Origin: Harmonia axyridis
Lineage: Eukaryota > Arthropoda > Insecta > Coleoptera > Coccinellidae
Direction of reading: 5' to 3'
DNA: 64,000 nt
NCBI RefSeq assembly: GCF_914767665.1
Contig: NC_059501.1
Span: 49,228,798-49,292,797 of the forward strand
Position numbers and translations under genes: made by a program. Shown piece by piece: positions 10,885 through 22,200 of the stretch; within the stretch, counting starts at the first letter, position 1; every line of letters begins with the position of its first letter. The notes beneath the pieces were generated by a model. The model was not told where the DNA came from and ran no database searches. It saw only the letters and a list, made by a program, of their open reading frames with translations.

Positions 10885-11874
10885 ATGCTTTCCTGCGTAA
10901 TTTGTATAAAATCTTTGTCATCAAGGTCTTCAGGAATACAATGCAATAAATGTAATGCATTTCTTCATGCAAATGGCAGATGCTCCGAGGTGAAAAAAAA
11001 CCAAGTACCGTTGATAAGAAATATGCCAGGAGGAAGGTGGATCTGTGCGGGTTGTCGCGATGGGGGAAACCCCAGTGCCTCGTCTCCGACGGTAACTCAT
11101 GTTTCGCCGATGTCGTGTCCAGCTCCCGTGCTGCCGCGTACGGATTCCGGCCTAGATGCTGTTATCGCGGATGCCGGCCTTGCGCGATTGATGAACGCCT
11201 TGAGATCGGAACTCGGCGCTATGAGGAGCGAAATCAGGGAACTTAAAGAATCTGTCTCTTTCTGTTCGGATAAAATTTCCGATTTTGAGGAAAAGCTCGC
11301 CAAACTGAGTGAAGTCTTCAGGTTAGCGAATCACTTAAAGGCTGAGAATGACTGCTTGAAGAAGGAGGTATCGAGTTTGCAGTACAGAATGGACAGTTTG
11401 GAACAAAACGCTCGTGAAAATAATGTAGAGATAGTAAATATTCCAGAAAAGCAGAATGAAAATTTGATCGAGATCGTAAAAAAGGTGGGAGAGTTCGCAG
11501 GGATGATTATTGAGTCGTCTTCTTTGTCCTCTGTTGTACGTGTAGGCACTAAGGTTGAAAATAGACCGAAAAATATCATAGCCAAGTTCATTTCTAAATC
11601 AAAAAGAGACGAATTTCTGTCTACTATCAAGAATAAGCGCAGTACGAATAGCGGAAGAAATGGTTTTAGCTTGGACGGCCTCTCCAATAAACTTTACGTA
11701 AATGAGCACCTCACAACAAAAAATAAAATCATTTTTCGGTCTGCCCGTATCACAGCCAGGGAAAAAAATTATAAGTACGTCTGGACTCAAAACGGAAACA
11801 TCCTCATGAGGATGAATGAAACATCCAATATCATTCATATACAGAATGAGTCAGACTTGGCCAAGTTCAAATAA
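10885..11874 (+). CDS. CR1-type ORF1 protein: PHD-like zinc finger, coiled coil, FP-like domain
   Basis: 329 codons, uninterrupted, from ATG 10885. Cysteines 4, 7, 20, 23, His28 and cysteines 33, 54, 57 follow the C4-H-C3 order of a PHD finger, a known ORF1 feature of CR1-like elements. Residues about 100-180 are heptad-rich (SELGAMRSEIRELKESV onward) and probably form a coiled coil. Residues about 180-300 (VEIVNIPEKQNENLIEIV, then RPKNIIAKF) resemble the FP25K-like domain common in insect non-LTR ORF1 proteins. The likely role is as an RNA-binding chaperone of the ribonucleoprotein particle. ORF2 begins 47 bases after its stop. This is the only intact non-LTR coding sequence in the window. 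Confidence 0.8.
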   Translation: MLSCVICIKSLSSRSSGIQCNKCNAFLHANGRCSEVKKNQVPLIRNMPGGRWICAGCRDGGNPSASSPTVTHVSPMSCPAPVLPRTDSGLDAVIADAGLARLMNALRSELGAMRSEIRELKESVSFCSDKISDFEEKLAKLSEVFRLANHLKAENDCLKKEVSSLQYRMDSLEQNARENNVEIVNIPEKQNENLIEIVKKVGEFAGMIIESSSLSSVVRVGTKVENRPKNIIAKFISKSKRDEFLSTIKNKRSTNSGRNGFSLDGLSNKLYVNEHLTTKNKIIFRSARITAREKNYKYVWTQNGNILMRMNETSNIIHIQNESDLAKFK

Positions 11875-11920
11875 TTCCCAAATACACAATTGAAGATAAT
11901 ATAATAAATTGAGAAGGACA

Positions 11921-14665
11921 ATGGCTATTCACGTATTATACCAAAACGTACGTGGATTACGTACCAAATTACCCATCTTCAAATTGAACTTACTCTCCAG
12001 TTCTTTTGACTTGGTGTTGATAACGGAATCCTGGCTTAATGACGGTGTTTTTGATCAGGAACTAATCGAAAGTGGTTATACCATCTTTCGTAACGATTGC
12101 TGTGCGAAAAATTCGAACAAAAAAGATGGAGGTGGTGTTTTTGTGATTGTTCGGGATCATTTTGGCGCTAGACATGTTCCGGAGTTTGAGGGCAACACGG
12201 AGGATGTTTGGGTAGTCATGAATGTGAACAATAAAACTGTTTATGTTTGTTGTGTGTATCTACCTCCGGGAAATGAATCTGCATCTGCATCTTTCATCGA
12301 GAAGTTGGAGAGAATAATGGAAAAAATGGGTGAGAATGACTTGATTTCGGTGTGTGGCGATTTCAACTGTTCTACGGTAAGGTGGGAGTGCCAACCGGTG
12401 GCTGAAAATATGAGTGCGGTAGGGGTGGACAGTAAGTGGACAGGTATAATAGACACTTTTAATTTCCTTGAACTTAAGCAGTTTAATAAGATCAATAATT
12501 TAATCAATAGAATTTTGGATTTGGTATTGTGTAACAAATTCAGGGTGAAAGAGCTAACTAGATCTTGTGTCCCAATTGTTAATGAGGATGACCATCACCC
12601 AGCTCTCGAATTTTTGTTCGATTTTAAGAATTATAGCTATTTGAAGGAACCTTCTGAATATCGGCTCAATTTTAAAAAGGCCGATTTCGAGGCAATGAAT
12701 ACCGATTTATCAGAGGTCGATTGGATTTCTCTTTTATCAGATTCGGATGTAGAGTCTCAGGTGGAGGTCTTTTACAGCATCTTAAAAAACCTTATACAGA
12801 AGTATGTACCTAGGACTAAATGTAAAAAAAAGTTTCCTTTATTTTACTCTAAAGAACTAATCAAAACTATAAAAAGCAAACTTAAAGTACACAAAAAATT
12901 TAAAGTCTATAAGAATAAATCCGATTATTCTTTTTTAAAAATCCCAGAACATAGCAAATTTCCCTCACAGATGAAAAATGATAATGTTGAGGTTTTCTCA
13001 TCTGAGGACATAGCCAATCTGTTTGCTCAGTTTTTCAGCGGTGCTTTCGAGTCGTCTACGAACAACCACGATAATATTAATGAAGTACAGAATCTTTATA
13101 ACAGTATGTACTTGTCTGAAATCACTTTGAATGAGATAGCAGTAGAAAAGGCTTTAAATGCTCTAAATCCTGATAAGGGTCCCGGCCCAGATGATATTCC
13201 ACCACTTTTTCTGATCAAATGTAGAATAAACATATTGAAACCGCTCACTATAATTTTCAACACATCTTTACATTCGGGGATTTTTCCCCATAGATGGAAA
13301 CTCTCGAAGATAGTCCCTGTTCACAAAGGTGGCGCAAAAAATATCATCAAGAACTATCGCCCCATATCCATACTCTCGGCTATTCCTAAACTCTTCGAGT
13401 CATTGGTATACGATTTCATTTCTAATCATGTAAAACACATAATAATAGAAAATCAGCATGGGTTTGTCAAGGGTCGAAATCTGGAAACAAATTTATTGAA
13501 TTTCCTAGAATATCTTAATGAAGGCTTTGAAAGCCATTCTCAGGTTGATAGTGTTTATACAGATTTTAAAAAGGCTTTTGACAAAATAAATCATGCTGTT
13601 TTATTGCGAAGACTTGCGGAGGTGGGTATATGTGGGAGCTTGTTGAGGTGGATACAGTCATATATTCTACATAGATCCCAATTTGTATGCGTGAATGGAC
13701 AGTATTCAGGCATTTTTCATAATGGATCAGGTGTTCCTCAGGGATCTCATCTGGGGCCCTTGTTCTTTATTATTTATTTAAACAATATATCCTGCTGCTT
13801 TCATTATGCTAAGTTCTTGGTGTACGCTGATGATCTCAAAATATTTTTGAGGATAAGTAGTTTCGAAGACTGTATGAAACTTCAGGAGGATTTGGACAGG
13901 TTTTATGAGTACTGCTCTGTAAATTTCCTCTTTCTGAATTCTGACAAGTGCCTCAAAATATCTTTCACTAGGAATGTCAACACATTTGCATTTGATTATA
14001 CTATCAATCAGGTGATTATAAAGCAGGAAGATGCTATGAGAGATCTGGGGGTATTTCTGGACTCGAAGTTAACATTTGACGTGCATATTAACGGAGTTAT
14101 TGAGTCATCGAATAAGATGCTCGGGTTTGTTCTCAGGCATGGAAGATTGTTCAAGAAAAATTAAACATTGTTGACTCTTTACTATTCATTTGTATTCAGT
14201 AGGCTTAATTTTGCAACATCAATATGGAATCCACAGTATAGATGTTATATTAGTAGATTAGAAAGTGTACAACATAAATTCTTGAGGATCTTGTCCTTCA
14301 GAAGTAAAATTCAGATTATTGATCATGACTACACCGAAATTCAACGAAGTTTTAAAATATTAAGCTTGGAGAATCGTAGAAGACTAAATGATATGTGTCT
14401 GCTTTTCAAATTAGTGAATGATATACTTAATGTCCCAGAAATTCTCGAATCTATCGATTTTAGAGTACCGGAGAGAAGACTAAGATCCCGTGATTTATTC
14501 GCGGTTTCATTCCGTAGAGTTAATGTAACCCAAAATTCGCCACTGTGTAAAATGCTGTCAACATTTAATTCTTTTTCATGTGATGTTAATATTTTCAATG
14601 TTCAACTCCATGAATTGAAGAGAATTTTAAAATTAAAGTTACCTTTTGTATTTTCAGTATGCTGA
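11921..14665 (+). pseudogene. CR1-type ORF2: AP-like endonuclease and reverse transcriptase, broken
   Basis: From ATG 11921 the endonuclease reads NVRGLRTKLPIF, ITESWLND, GDFNCSTVRWE and a DHHPALEF-type C-terminal motif. The RT follows with KIVPVHKGG, NYRPIS, AFDKINHAVLL, SGVPQGSHLGPLFF and the catalytic YADD (about 13826-13837). In-frame TAA 14162-14164 cuts off about 165 residues of the C-terminal region (IWNPQYRCYISRLESVQHKF), which continue open in the same frame. Relative to copy 1 about 170 bp is missing between endonuclease and RT, near 12930-12955. The endonuclease would nick target DNA and the RT would prime cDNA there. Confidence 0.85.
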
Positions 14666-14842
14666 TCATTTTCAGATAATGTTAAGTTTAATTTTTAGTT
14701 TATAGTTCATAGCATAGCTTGAATTTTGTTTTCATTATTTCAATATCTTATATGATATATTAATTGTTAAACTGTGAATGCTATATTGGGGTTTACCTGT
14801 TTGTATTCCTATTTGTCTTAAATAAATAAATAAAATAAATAG

Positions 14843-17620
14843 TGGACTGCGTTTATGCTGGAGCGGTTACAGTCGCAGAAGAACTCGGAATGAAGATCGG
14901 TGAAATATACTCAGAGCTGCGTCAGGAATTTACACCACCATGGAAGTTGAGGCTGGAAAAGAAAGTTAAGAATATTAGAAAAAAAAATCGATATATTGCA
15001 TACTTACCTCAATACAGAGTCGCATACCAAGAAGATCCTTAAGGGCATACGGCAAATCGCATCAGAATCTCGCATTAGAACCAGCAGATCAAATGAACAA
15101 CTCAAGGAAAAACTGATGGTAGTATGTGATAGGCTGAAACAAAAAGTTAAAGCTTTGGGTAACCGTATCAAGCGCTACAACGAGAGAGTCAAAAGGTATA
15201 AAAACAACCACCTATACTACAAAAACCAGAGTAAATTCTTTCGCAATCTTGAGGCCACAGATACTGCAAAGGGAGTGTATCCAGATGAAAAAGATATGCA
15301 TAAAGCATGGAGCGAAATATGGGAACGTAAGAAGATGCACGATGACAGAGCCTTCTGGATAAAGGATGCTGAGAAGGAGAAGAACACCTACAGCATGGAT
15401 AATATAGAGATTACGAAGGAGGATATTAAATCAGTCCTGAAGAAGGCTAACAACTGGGCTGCTCCAGGAGCTGACAAACTGCAAAACTATTGGTGGAAGA
15501 ACTTCACATCAACACACCAACGGCTGGTTGTTTTGTTCCAGGGAGCACTCTCTGACCCTTCCACCATACCAGAATTTTTCACCCCGGGGCTCACATACAT
15601 GCTACCGAAGGGGAACATCACTCCGGACCCAAAACAGTACAGACCGATAACATGCCTGCCAACTGTCTACAAAATCTTGACAGGAATACTTACCAAACAC
15701 CTGTGGAAACATGTTAACAAGTTCAATATACTAGCGAGTGAACAGAATGGATGCCGAAGAGACGCACAAGGATGTAAGGAACTGCTCACTATTTACTACC
15801 TTATAACGAAGCAGGCAAAGAAGAAACTGAGGAACTTATCAATTGCCTGGATAGACTATAAAAAGGCATTTGATTCGGTACCGCACTCGTGGCTCTTGAA
15901 AGTCCTGAGACTCTATGGTGTATCTGAGCAGTTTGTTGGACTCTTAGAACACATGATGACAACCTGGAGGACGAAATTAGTATTCGGTACAAAGACAACA
16001 TCCGAAATAAAGATCTTGACAGGTATTTTCCAAGGCGACAAGCTAAGCGCACTGTGGTTTTGTTTGGCTTTGAACTTCTTAAGCAAATTACTGAACAACA
16101 ACAGCTACGGATACATCATTGATAATGAAGCGAACATAAAAATTACTCACCAACTGTATGTAGATGATCTTAAACTGTATGCCACAAATGAAGAACAATT
16201 GAGAAGGCTACTAAGAACTGTAACCGCCTTCTCGCAAACAATTGGTATGGAGATGGGTCTTGATAAATGTGCTGTGGTGCATGTTAAAAGGGGAAAGTTA
16301 ACACATGGGGGTGAAATGCTTGTCCAGGACGAATTAGCGATTCAACGGTTGGGACCAGAAGAATCATAGGACTGCAACAAGCACTGGAAATCAGAACAGC
16401 CGATGAAAAAATATCATTCAAAAAGAAGTTCTTTGACAGAGTGAAGAAGGTCCTGCGAAGTAAATTAAACGCGAAAGCTTCGTTCACGGCTATAAATACA
16501 TGGGCAGTTCCCAGTATTGCCTACTCTTTCGGAGTGATAAGATGGTCAAACACTGACCTGAAGGCCATTGACACACAGGTTCGCGTACTTCTCTCTAAAC
16601 ACGGCATGCACCCACGCATCAGTGATTAGGTTGTACATGTCTAGACACCGCGGGGGCAGAGGATTACAAAATATTGAGATGGTCCACAACAAGGTCATAG
16701 ACTTGAGAAGGTACTTCCATTCTCAGAACTCACCTTCTTTCCAAGCAATCTGCCGAGAGGACCAGAACATCACGGCTCTCAACCTGGCATGCCAAATAAA
16801 CCAACCCCAAACAATAACGGACGATGGGCTATTGGAGGAGTGGCACAGTAAACCTCTTCATGGCAGGTATCCAGAAGCGCTGAAAGACAAAAGAGTGAAC
16901 CAACAATTGTCTCTTACTTACCTGAAATCAGGATATCTGTTCCCGGAAACCGAAGGAAGAATAACTGCCATTCAGGATCAGGTTGTACCAACCAGAGCCT
17001 ACCTGAAACATATCGCAAAACAGAACTTACCTACGGACAGATGCAGGAAGTGTTCACAACATCTTGAAACCATCCAACATATAACTTCCTCGTGCTCCAT
17101 TCTGGCTCCCAAGGAATACACCGCTCGACATAATGCTATGGCAAAAGTATTTCATCAGGCAATTGCCATTAAAGCTGGCCTCATACTTACCTTCAAAAAA
17201 GCATATGAATACTTACCGAAGGCTGTACTTGAAAATGACCAGTTCAAGTTATACTGGGACAATCTGATCGTAACAGATAGATCGATACAATATAACAGAC
17301 CAGACATAGTGCTTTTTGATAAAGAAGAGGGTAAAGTTACCATCATAGATGTTACTGTTCCGGCCGATGATAACATCAGTAAGGCCTACACTGAGAAGCT
17401 CACAAAATACCATGATTTGGCTTTTGAAATGAAGGAAATGTATATATTGAACACAGTTCTTATTCTCCCACTGATCATTACCACCAACGGATTGGTGGAA
17501 AGTCACCTTCCAGACAATATAAAACTCCTTGATCTAGACCTTGAGTTGATCAGCACAGCTCAGAAGGAGGTAATACTGTGGACAAGAAGGATTGTCAGGA
17601 TGGTTTTGACAACAACCTAG
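14843..17620 (+). pseudogene. R4-A reverse transcriptase and restriction-like endonuclease, broken
   Basis: Continuation of the R4-A ORF: VDCVYAGAVTVAEELG (14843 on), a +1 shift in an A run near 14985, RT block 14996-16369 with NNWAAPGADKLQNYWW, AWIDYKKAFDSVPHSW, ILTGIFQGDKLSALWF and YVDDLKLY. A small deletion near 16365 shifts frame. From about 16568 the C-terminal half reads CRKCSQHLETIQHITSSC (CCHC-type finger) and the endonuclease: RHN, then RPDIVLFD, IIDVTVPADDNI and KLTKYHDLA, fitting a PD-(D/E)xK fold. It ends VLTTT-stop at 17620. R4-B gives the same order with fewer lesions. Confidence 0.8.
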
Positions 17621-17683
17621 GAGAGCCTTGGTCGTGAGTCGACCCGGCTCTTTTCTACGGAGCTAACCCATCATGGTGATTAG

Positions 17684-17699
<16 letters not shown>

Positions 17700-17715
<16 letters not shown>

Positions 17716-17720
17716 TATAA
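17700..17720. repeat. (TA)n microsatellite
   Basis: About 21 nt between the R4-A poly(A) and PLE-4. Confidence 0.9.
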
Positions 17721-17810
17721 TTCGTAAGAAAATTATTGATCGCAATATATCTAATGGATAAGAATGTTGGGATGTTTCGATCTAGGAAATTCAGTGATAC
17801 ACTTTTATAT

Positions 17811-17853
17811 CATCCAAGCTTTCGGTAAGACTTCTTACCTTTCTCAAGGATCT
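17811..17853 (-). ncRNA. Hammerhead-like ribozyme motif, PLE-4 (left arm)
   Basis: Minus strand: stem I ATCC, core TTGAGAA, stem II GGTAAG/CTTACC, GAAA, short stem III with cleavage triplet CTT, stem I GGAT. Two core positions differ from CUGANGA (C3 to U, G8 to A), so activity is doubtful. Confidence 0.55.
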
Positions 17854-18178
17854 GCAATATATATTAAATATAAACATTACAAATAGCAAGTTCACAAAAC
17901 TAACGTACATATATTGTGGTTTTATTCCTTCCTGTTGATCTTATTTCAAAATATTCAAAAAACAAAATAGTTCAACCCAACTACTCTCTCACAGTAATAA
18001 AGATTAAACAAGTAACAAATATTATTGATAACACTCATATATTCTGTCAGACATCAATTCATGTAAGGTAAACAAACCATGACACCATCCGTCAAAGAGA
18101 GATATAAATGACAACTGTTTGGTTACACAGAATTATATTCACTTTCTTAATTTTGTTTATTATTTTCAGGTGTTGAAA

Positions 18179-18877
18179 CTACGAAATGGTGGATGCGAAA
18201 TTTTTTGATAATTCTATCAAGTAGGAGTAGATGTTATTAAGATTGTTAGTATCTTGTTTTGTATTCATAGTATTGTCAGTCACTGCTATTGATAACATCT
18301 CCAAGAATAATCTTTTATGGTAATGGGGTTCCTTAAAGAGTATTTTTGTGTTAGAATAATCTATTACATGGTCATTGTTGTTCGCATGTATAGCTAAGGC
18401 ACAAGTTCTTAAATTTCTTCTTGCATCACTCTTATGAGACGTTATTCTTTCTTTGATCCATCTGGAAGTCTGTCCTATGTATGTTCTCTCACAACTGCCA
18501 CAAGGTATACTATACACGACTCCAGATTCATATTCTTCTTTTTCTTTGTCTTTTAAGCGGCTGAATACTAACTTAAATAATGGATGTTTCATAGTTTTAA
18601 CAATCTTGATATGTTTGTAGTCCTTGAAAATCAGGGAAATCCTATTAGAGAGTACCGGTATGTATGGTATAGTGGCGTAAACGATGTCAGCTCGGTCAAT
18701 CAAGGCATCGGTGTTTAATGACATGGTGACTTCGACTGGGGGTGAAGATGATGTATTGCAAAGTAACTTATTAAGTAACTTTATCGGGTATCCATTCATT
18801 ACAAATAGCCTTTTTAGTTTGAAAATACATTGACTATGAAAAGTTGGATGTGTCAACCTTAAGACTCTAGTTTTCAT
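18179..18877 (-). CDS. Penelope C-terminal fragment with GIY-YIG endonuclease (PLE-4)
   Basis: 232 codons open, but only the C-terminal third of a PLE protein; the RT is absent. Recognisable parts are GVVYSIPCGSCERTYIGQTS (the V-Y and Y-I-G signature with a CxxC), RITSHKSD, CALAIHANNNDH and the closing TNNLNNIYSYLIELS block. The GIY-YIG nuclease nicks target DNA for priming. The first Met is just where the frame opens inside a truncated element, so no functional start is claimed. The copia element at 18961 lies upstream within the same PLE. Confidence 0.75.
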   Translation of the reverse strand: MKTRVLRLTHPTFHSQCIFKLKRLFVMNGYPIKLLNKLLCNTSSSPPVEVTMSLNTDALIDRADIVYATIPYIPVLSNRISLIFKDYKHIKIVKTMKHPLFKLVFSRLKDKEKEEYESGVVYSIPCGSCERTYIGQTSRWIKERITSHKSDARRNLRTCALAIHANNNDHVIDYSNTKILFKEPHYHKRLFLEMLSIAVTDNTMNTKQDTNNLNNIYSYLIELSKNFASTIS

Positions 18878-18960
18878 CTGTGTGACTAGATTTATATGAG
18901 TGTTATCAATAATATTTGTTACTTGTTTAATCTTTATTACTGTGAGAGAGTAGTTGGGTT

Positions 18961-19183
18961 TGTAGAGTTTGCAATTCTGGAAGCTCAGTTATGGTGCAAA
19001 AGAATAAAGATGGTTTTGATTTTAAGAAGTTTTATTTTCACCTAAGAGATTCCGATAAACTTAACAGTCTGACATTCACACTTCTCTCTATCAAGTGTCA
19101 ACTTAGGTTAGAATCCGTGTACTGTGTCAATGATCACAGAATAGGAATAATTAAGCCAGATTCACACAATTGTTATATCAACA
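18961..19183 (-). repeat. Copia 3' LTR
   Basis: 223 bp, in element orientation beginning TGTTGATATAACAATTG and ending CTCTACA. It is preceded by the purine tract at 19184-19195. Confidence 0.95.
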
Positions 19184-19223
19184 CACCCCTTCAATTTTAT
19201 GAATCTGACAATACAACAAAACA

Positions 19224-22200
19224 TTACAATTCAGTTACATTTAACAAATTTCTAAAATAACAAAATTTCACTCGAGGCAATGCTTTTGTCAATACATCTG
19301 CCTGTTGATCCTCTGAAGGAATGTATTCAAGTTTAACTTTATTTTGAGCAATACAATCACGGATAAAGTGATACTTTACATCAATATGCTTACTTCTATT
19401 CATTTCTAAAGTAGACGCAATTCTAATACAGGACTGGTTATCTTCGTGAACAACAATCGGTTTATTTTTCACAAATATTTCCAACAGTATCTGATTTATG
19501 AATAAACTTTCCATTATGGATGAGCACAAAGCAACATACTCTGATTCTGTACTTGATAATGCAACTAAATTTTGTTTCTTAGTTTTCCATAATATAGTAT
19601 TATTGTTCATTTTGATTAAAAATCCTGTAATACTTTTTCTATCATTTGGATCATTCGCATAGTCTGAGTCTACAAATGTATGAATCTGAATATCTGATTT
19701 ATTTTCTTTTACAAATTTTAGTCCAAAATTTCTAGTCCTATTCAGATATTTAAGAACATTTTTCAAATAATGCCAGTGATCCTTTCCATGAGCATTTTGA
19801 AATTGACTAAAATAAGAAATTGAGTAGCACAAATCTGGTCTTGAACCTAACATGACATACATCAAGCAACCAATTAATTCCCGATAAGGTAAATTTTCTG
19901 AACATTTGTCATCTGATGCTAAATATAGTTTTGGTTGCATAGGAATATCACTACCTTTACAATCATTCATGTTGAACCTAATTAGAACTTTATCTATCAA
20001 CTTGGTTTGTGAAATAAACAATTCATTTCGAAATTTACTTATTTCTAATCCTAAAAATGTCAACGATTCATTTTTCATTTCAGTCATTTTAAATATTTCT
20101 GACAATTTATGCTTTATATAATTTATATCTTCCTCATATTTTGCAAAAATGATCAGATCATCCACATAGAGTAACAAATATATACCTTGAGGTTTAAAAT
20201 ACAAGCACGGATCTTTCTTTGATCTTTGAAAACCTAAAGTTATTATTTTATCATGAAACGTGTCATTCCAACATTTCGGGGCTTCCTTCAAACCATAAAG
20301 GGCCTTATTAAGTTTACATACCAAATTATTATTGTTTTCATTTTTAAAACCTGGTGGTTGGTGCATATAAACAGGTGATTTTAACATACCATTCAAAAAA
20401 GCTGACTTTACATCCATTTGTAGTATATGTAAATCTTGTTCTAAGGATAATACAAGTAACATTCTTATGGTCACCATTCTTGCAACTGGTGAATAGACAT
20501 CTTCATTTTTCAAACTTTGTAAAAATCCTCTAGCCACTAACCGAGCTTTCTTCACAACTTTTCCATCAACCTCCTTTTCGCGAAACACCCACTTTGAGTC
20601 TATCACTTTCACATTACTTGGAGGGTCTACAAGTTCCCATGTTTGTTGTTCTTCTATGTTCTTCAACTCTTCTTGGATAGCTTCTTTCCAACCTCCTCCT
20701 ATAGATACGGCTTCTTCATAAGATGTAGGCACCTCACCTGGTAAATATCCAACAGACAAAGCTGCTAGTAGTTCAGTTTCATCATCGAGATCATAGTCAA
20801 GTAATCGAGCTGGCAATCTTTTGTTTCTTTTACCCCTACCAATTCCTAATTCTTCTGTTTCAATATTTGAGTTTAGTGTTTTCTTGTTATCTTCAACTTC
20901 ACATTCATCATTATCTTCCAAAATTCTTATAGTTTTATCATTTTGATCAGTAAGTTCCTTTTCTTCATTAAAAACAACAGATCTTGCTACAACTACTGAA
21001 TTTTCTTCCATATCATATAATTTATAACCGTTATTACAATATCCAATGAGAATGGTTTTCTTGGAATGAGAATCCAATTTACCTATACGATTTTCTTTTG
21101 GTATATGTGCATATGCCACACATCCAAAAACTCTGATTTTATTTAAGTCAGGATTATATCCATACCACATACTTGCCGGGGTAGTGTTTTTAGGTATCGT
21201 TGATGATTCTAATCTATTGAGTAAGTATACTGAAGTGAGTAGTGCATCTCCCCAGAATATTTTGTCTAATTTTGATTCAAAAATTAAGCAACGTGACATT
21301 TCCAATATAGTACGGTTGAATCTTTCTGCAATTCCATTTTGTTCAGGATTCCTAGGTATCGTGTATTCAATCTGTATACCTTTTTGATTACAAAATGCTT
21401 TGAAGGTTTCTGAACTATATTCACCTCCATTGTCACAACGAATTCTTGAAATTTTTCTATTAAACCTAGAGCTTACTTGAGCTTCATACTCTTTAAATTT
21501 TTCAAGAACTTCGGATTTATTTTTCATTAAATAAACTTGTGAAAAATGAGTATAATGGTCAACAAAACTTACATAATACTTCATATTATCTCTCGTTTGG
21601 GGTGATATTGGTCCACAGACATCTGATGAGATGACTTCCAGCACTCTCTTTGGCTTCCGTTCATCAGTCATCGATTTGAAATGGGTTCGTGTCTGTTTTG
21701 CTTTCAGACAAACTTCACATAGGGATGTTGGTGGATATTTCGAAGAATGTCCCATTCGTCTATGCAGCAAGTCTTGGTCAACAGCAATGTTCAAACAGTC
21801 AAATCTAGGATTAAAACAGACTACATATAAGTTTCCTTTTAGATTTCCTTCTAAAACTATTGTATCATTACCTTTCCTGCATATCCTTACCTTTCCATCT
21901 TCAAATATTACCTTGAATCCTTCTTTTTCTATTCTTTTTACCGATAACAAGTTATATTCCAAGTCATCACTCTGTAGTACATCTTTCAGATTAAAATTTC
22001 TTCCATTCTTGTCAGTTACATGTAGGTTTCCACTTCTTGTAACATTTACAACAGATCCTTTCTTGGCAACATTTATTTGACAACTAACAGGTTTAATATT
22101 TGACAAATAAACTTTAGTTTGTTTATTTACTAAGTGGTTTGTTGCTCCTGAATCGATTATGAACATCAAAGTTTCATCTGTAACTGTTCTATCATTTTTG

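Larger units (their letters stand above)
10722..14838 (+). mobile_element. CR1/jockey-group non-LTR retrotransposon (copy 2), inserted in R4-A
   Basis: About 4.1 kb with a 5' UTR of about 160 bp, two ORFs, a 3' UTR of about 170 bp and an (AAAT)n tail (14818-14838) instead of plain poly(A). A short target duplication, ATAG (10718-10721 and 14839-14842), may be present but overlaps the tail. R4-A coding sequence resumes in register after it. The PHD-like finger in ORF1 and the microsatellite tail favour the CR1 clade over jockey proper. ORF2 carries an internal deletion near 12930-12955 and one nonsense codon, so the copy is not autonomous. Confidence 0.85.
10015..17699 (+). mobile_element. R4-A: nearly full-length R4/Dong-like non-LTR retrotransposon, split by a CR1 element
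   Basis: R4-A comprises 10015-10721 and 14839-17699, about 3.56 kb without the insertion. The 5' end follows (TA)n directly. A plausible initiator ATG lies at 10042, 27 nt from the end. Domain order: Arg-rich N-terminus, Myb-like domain, reverse transcriptase, CCHC-type finger, restriction-like endonuclease. The 3' end reads GGTGATTAG-poly(A), then (TA)n. Single-ORF layout with a PD-type endonuclease places it in the R2/R4 group; the simple-repeat target recalls Dong, which is known from TAA repeats. It has several frame breaks and cannot encode a whole protein. Confidence 0.85.
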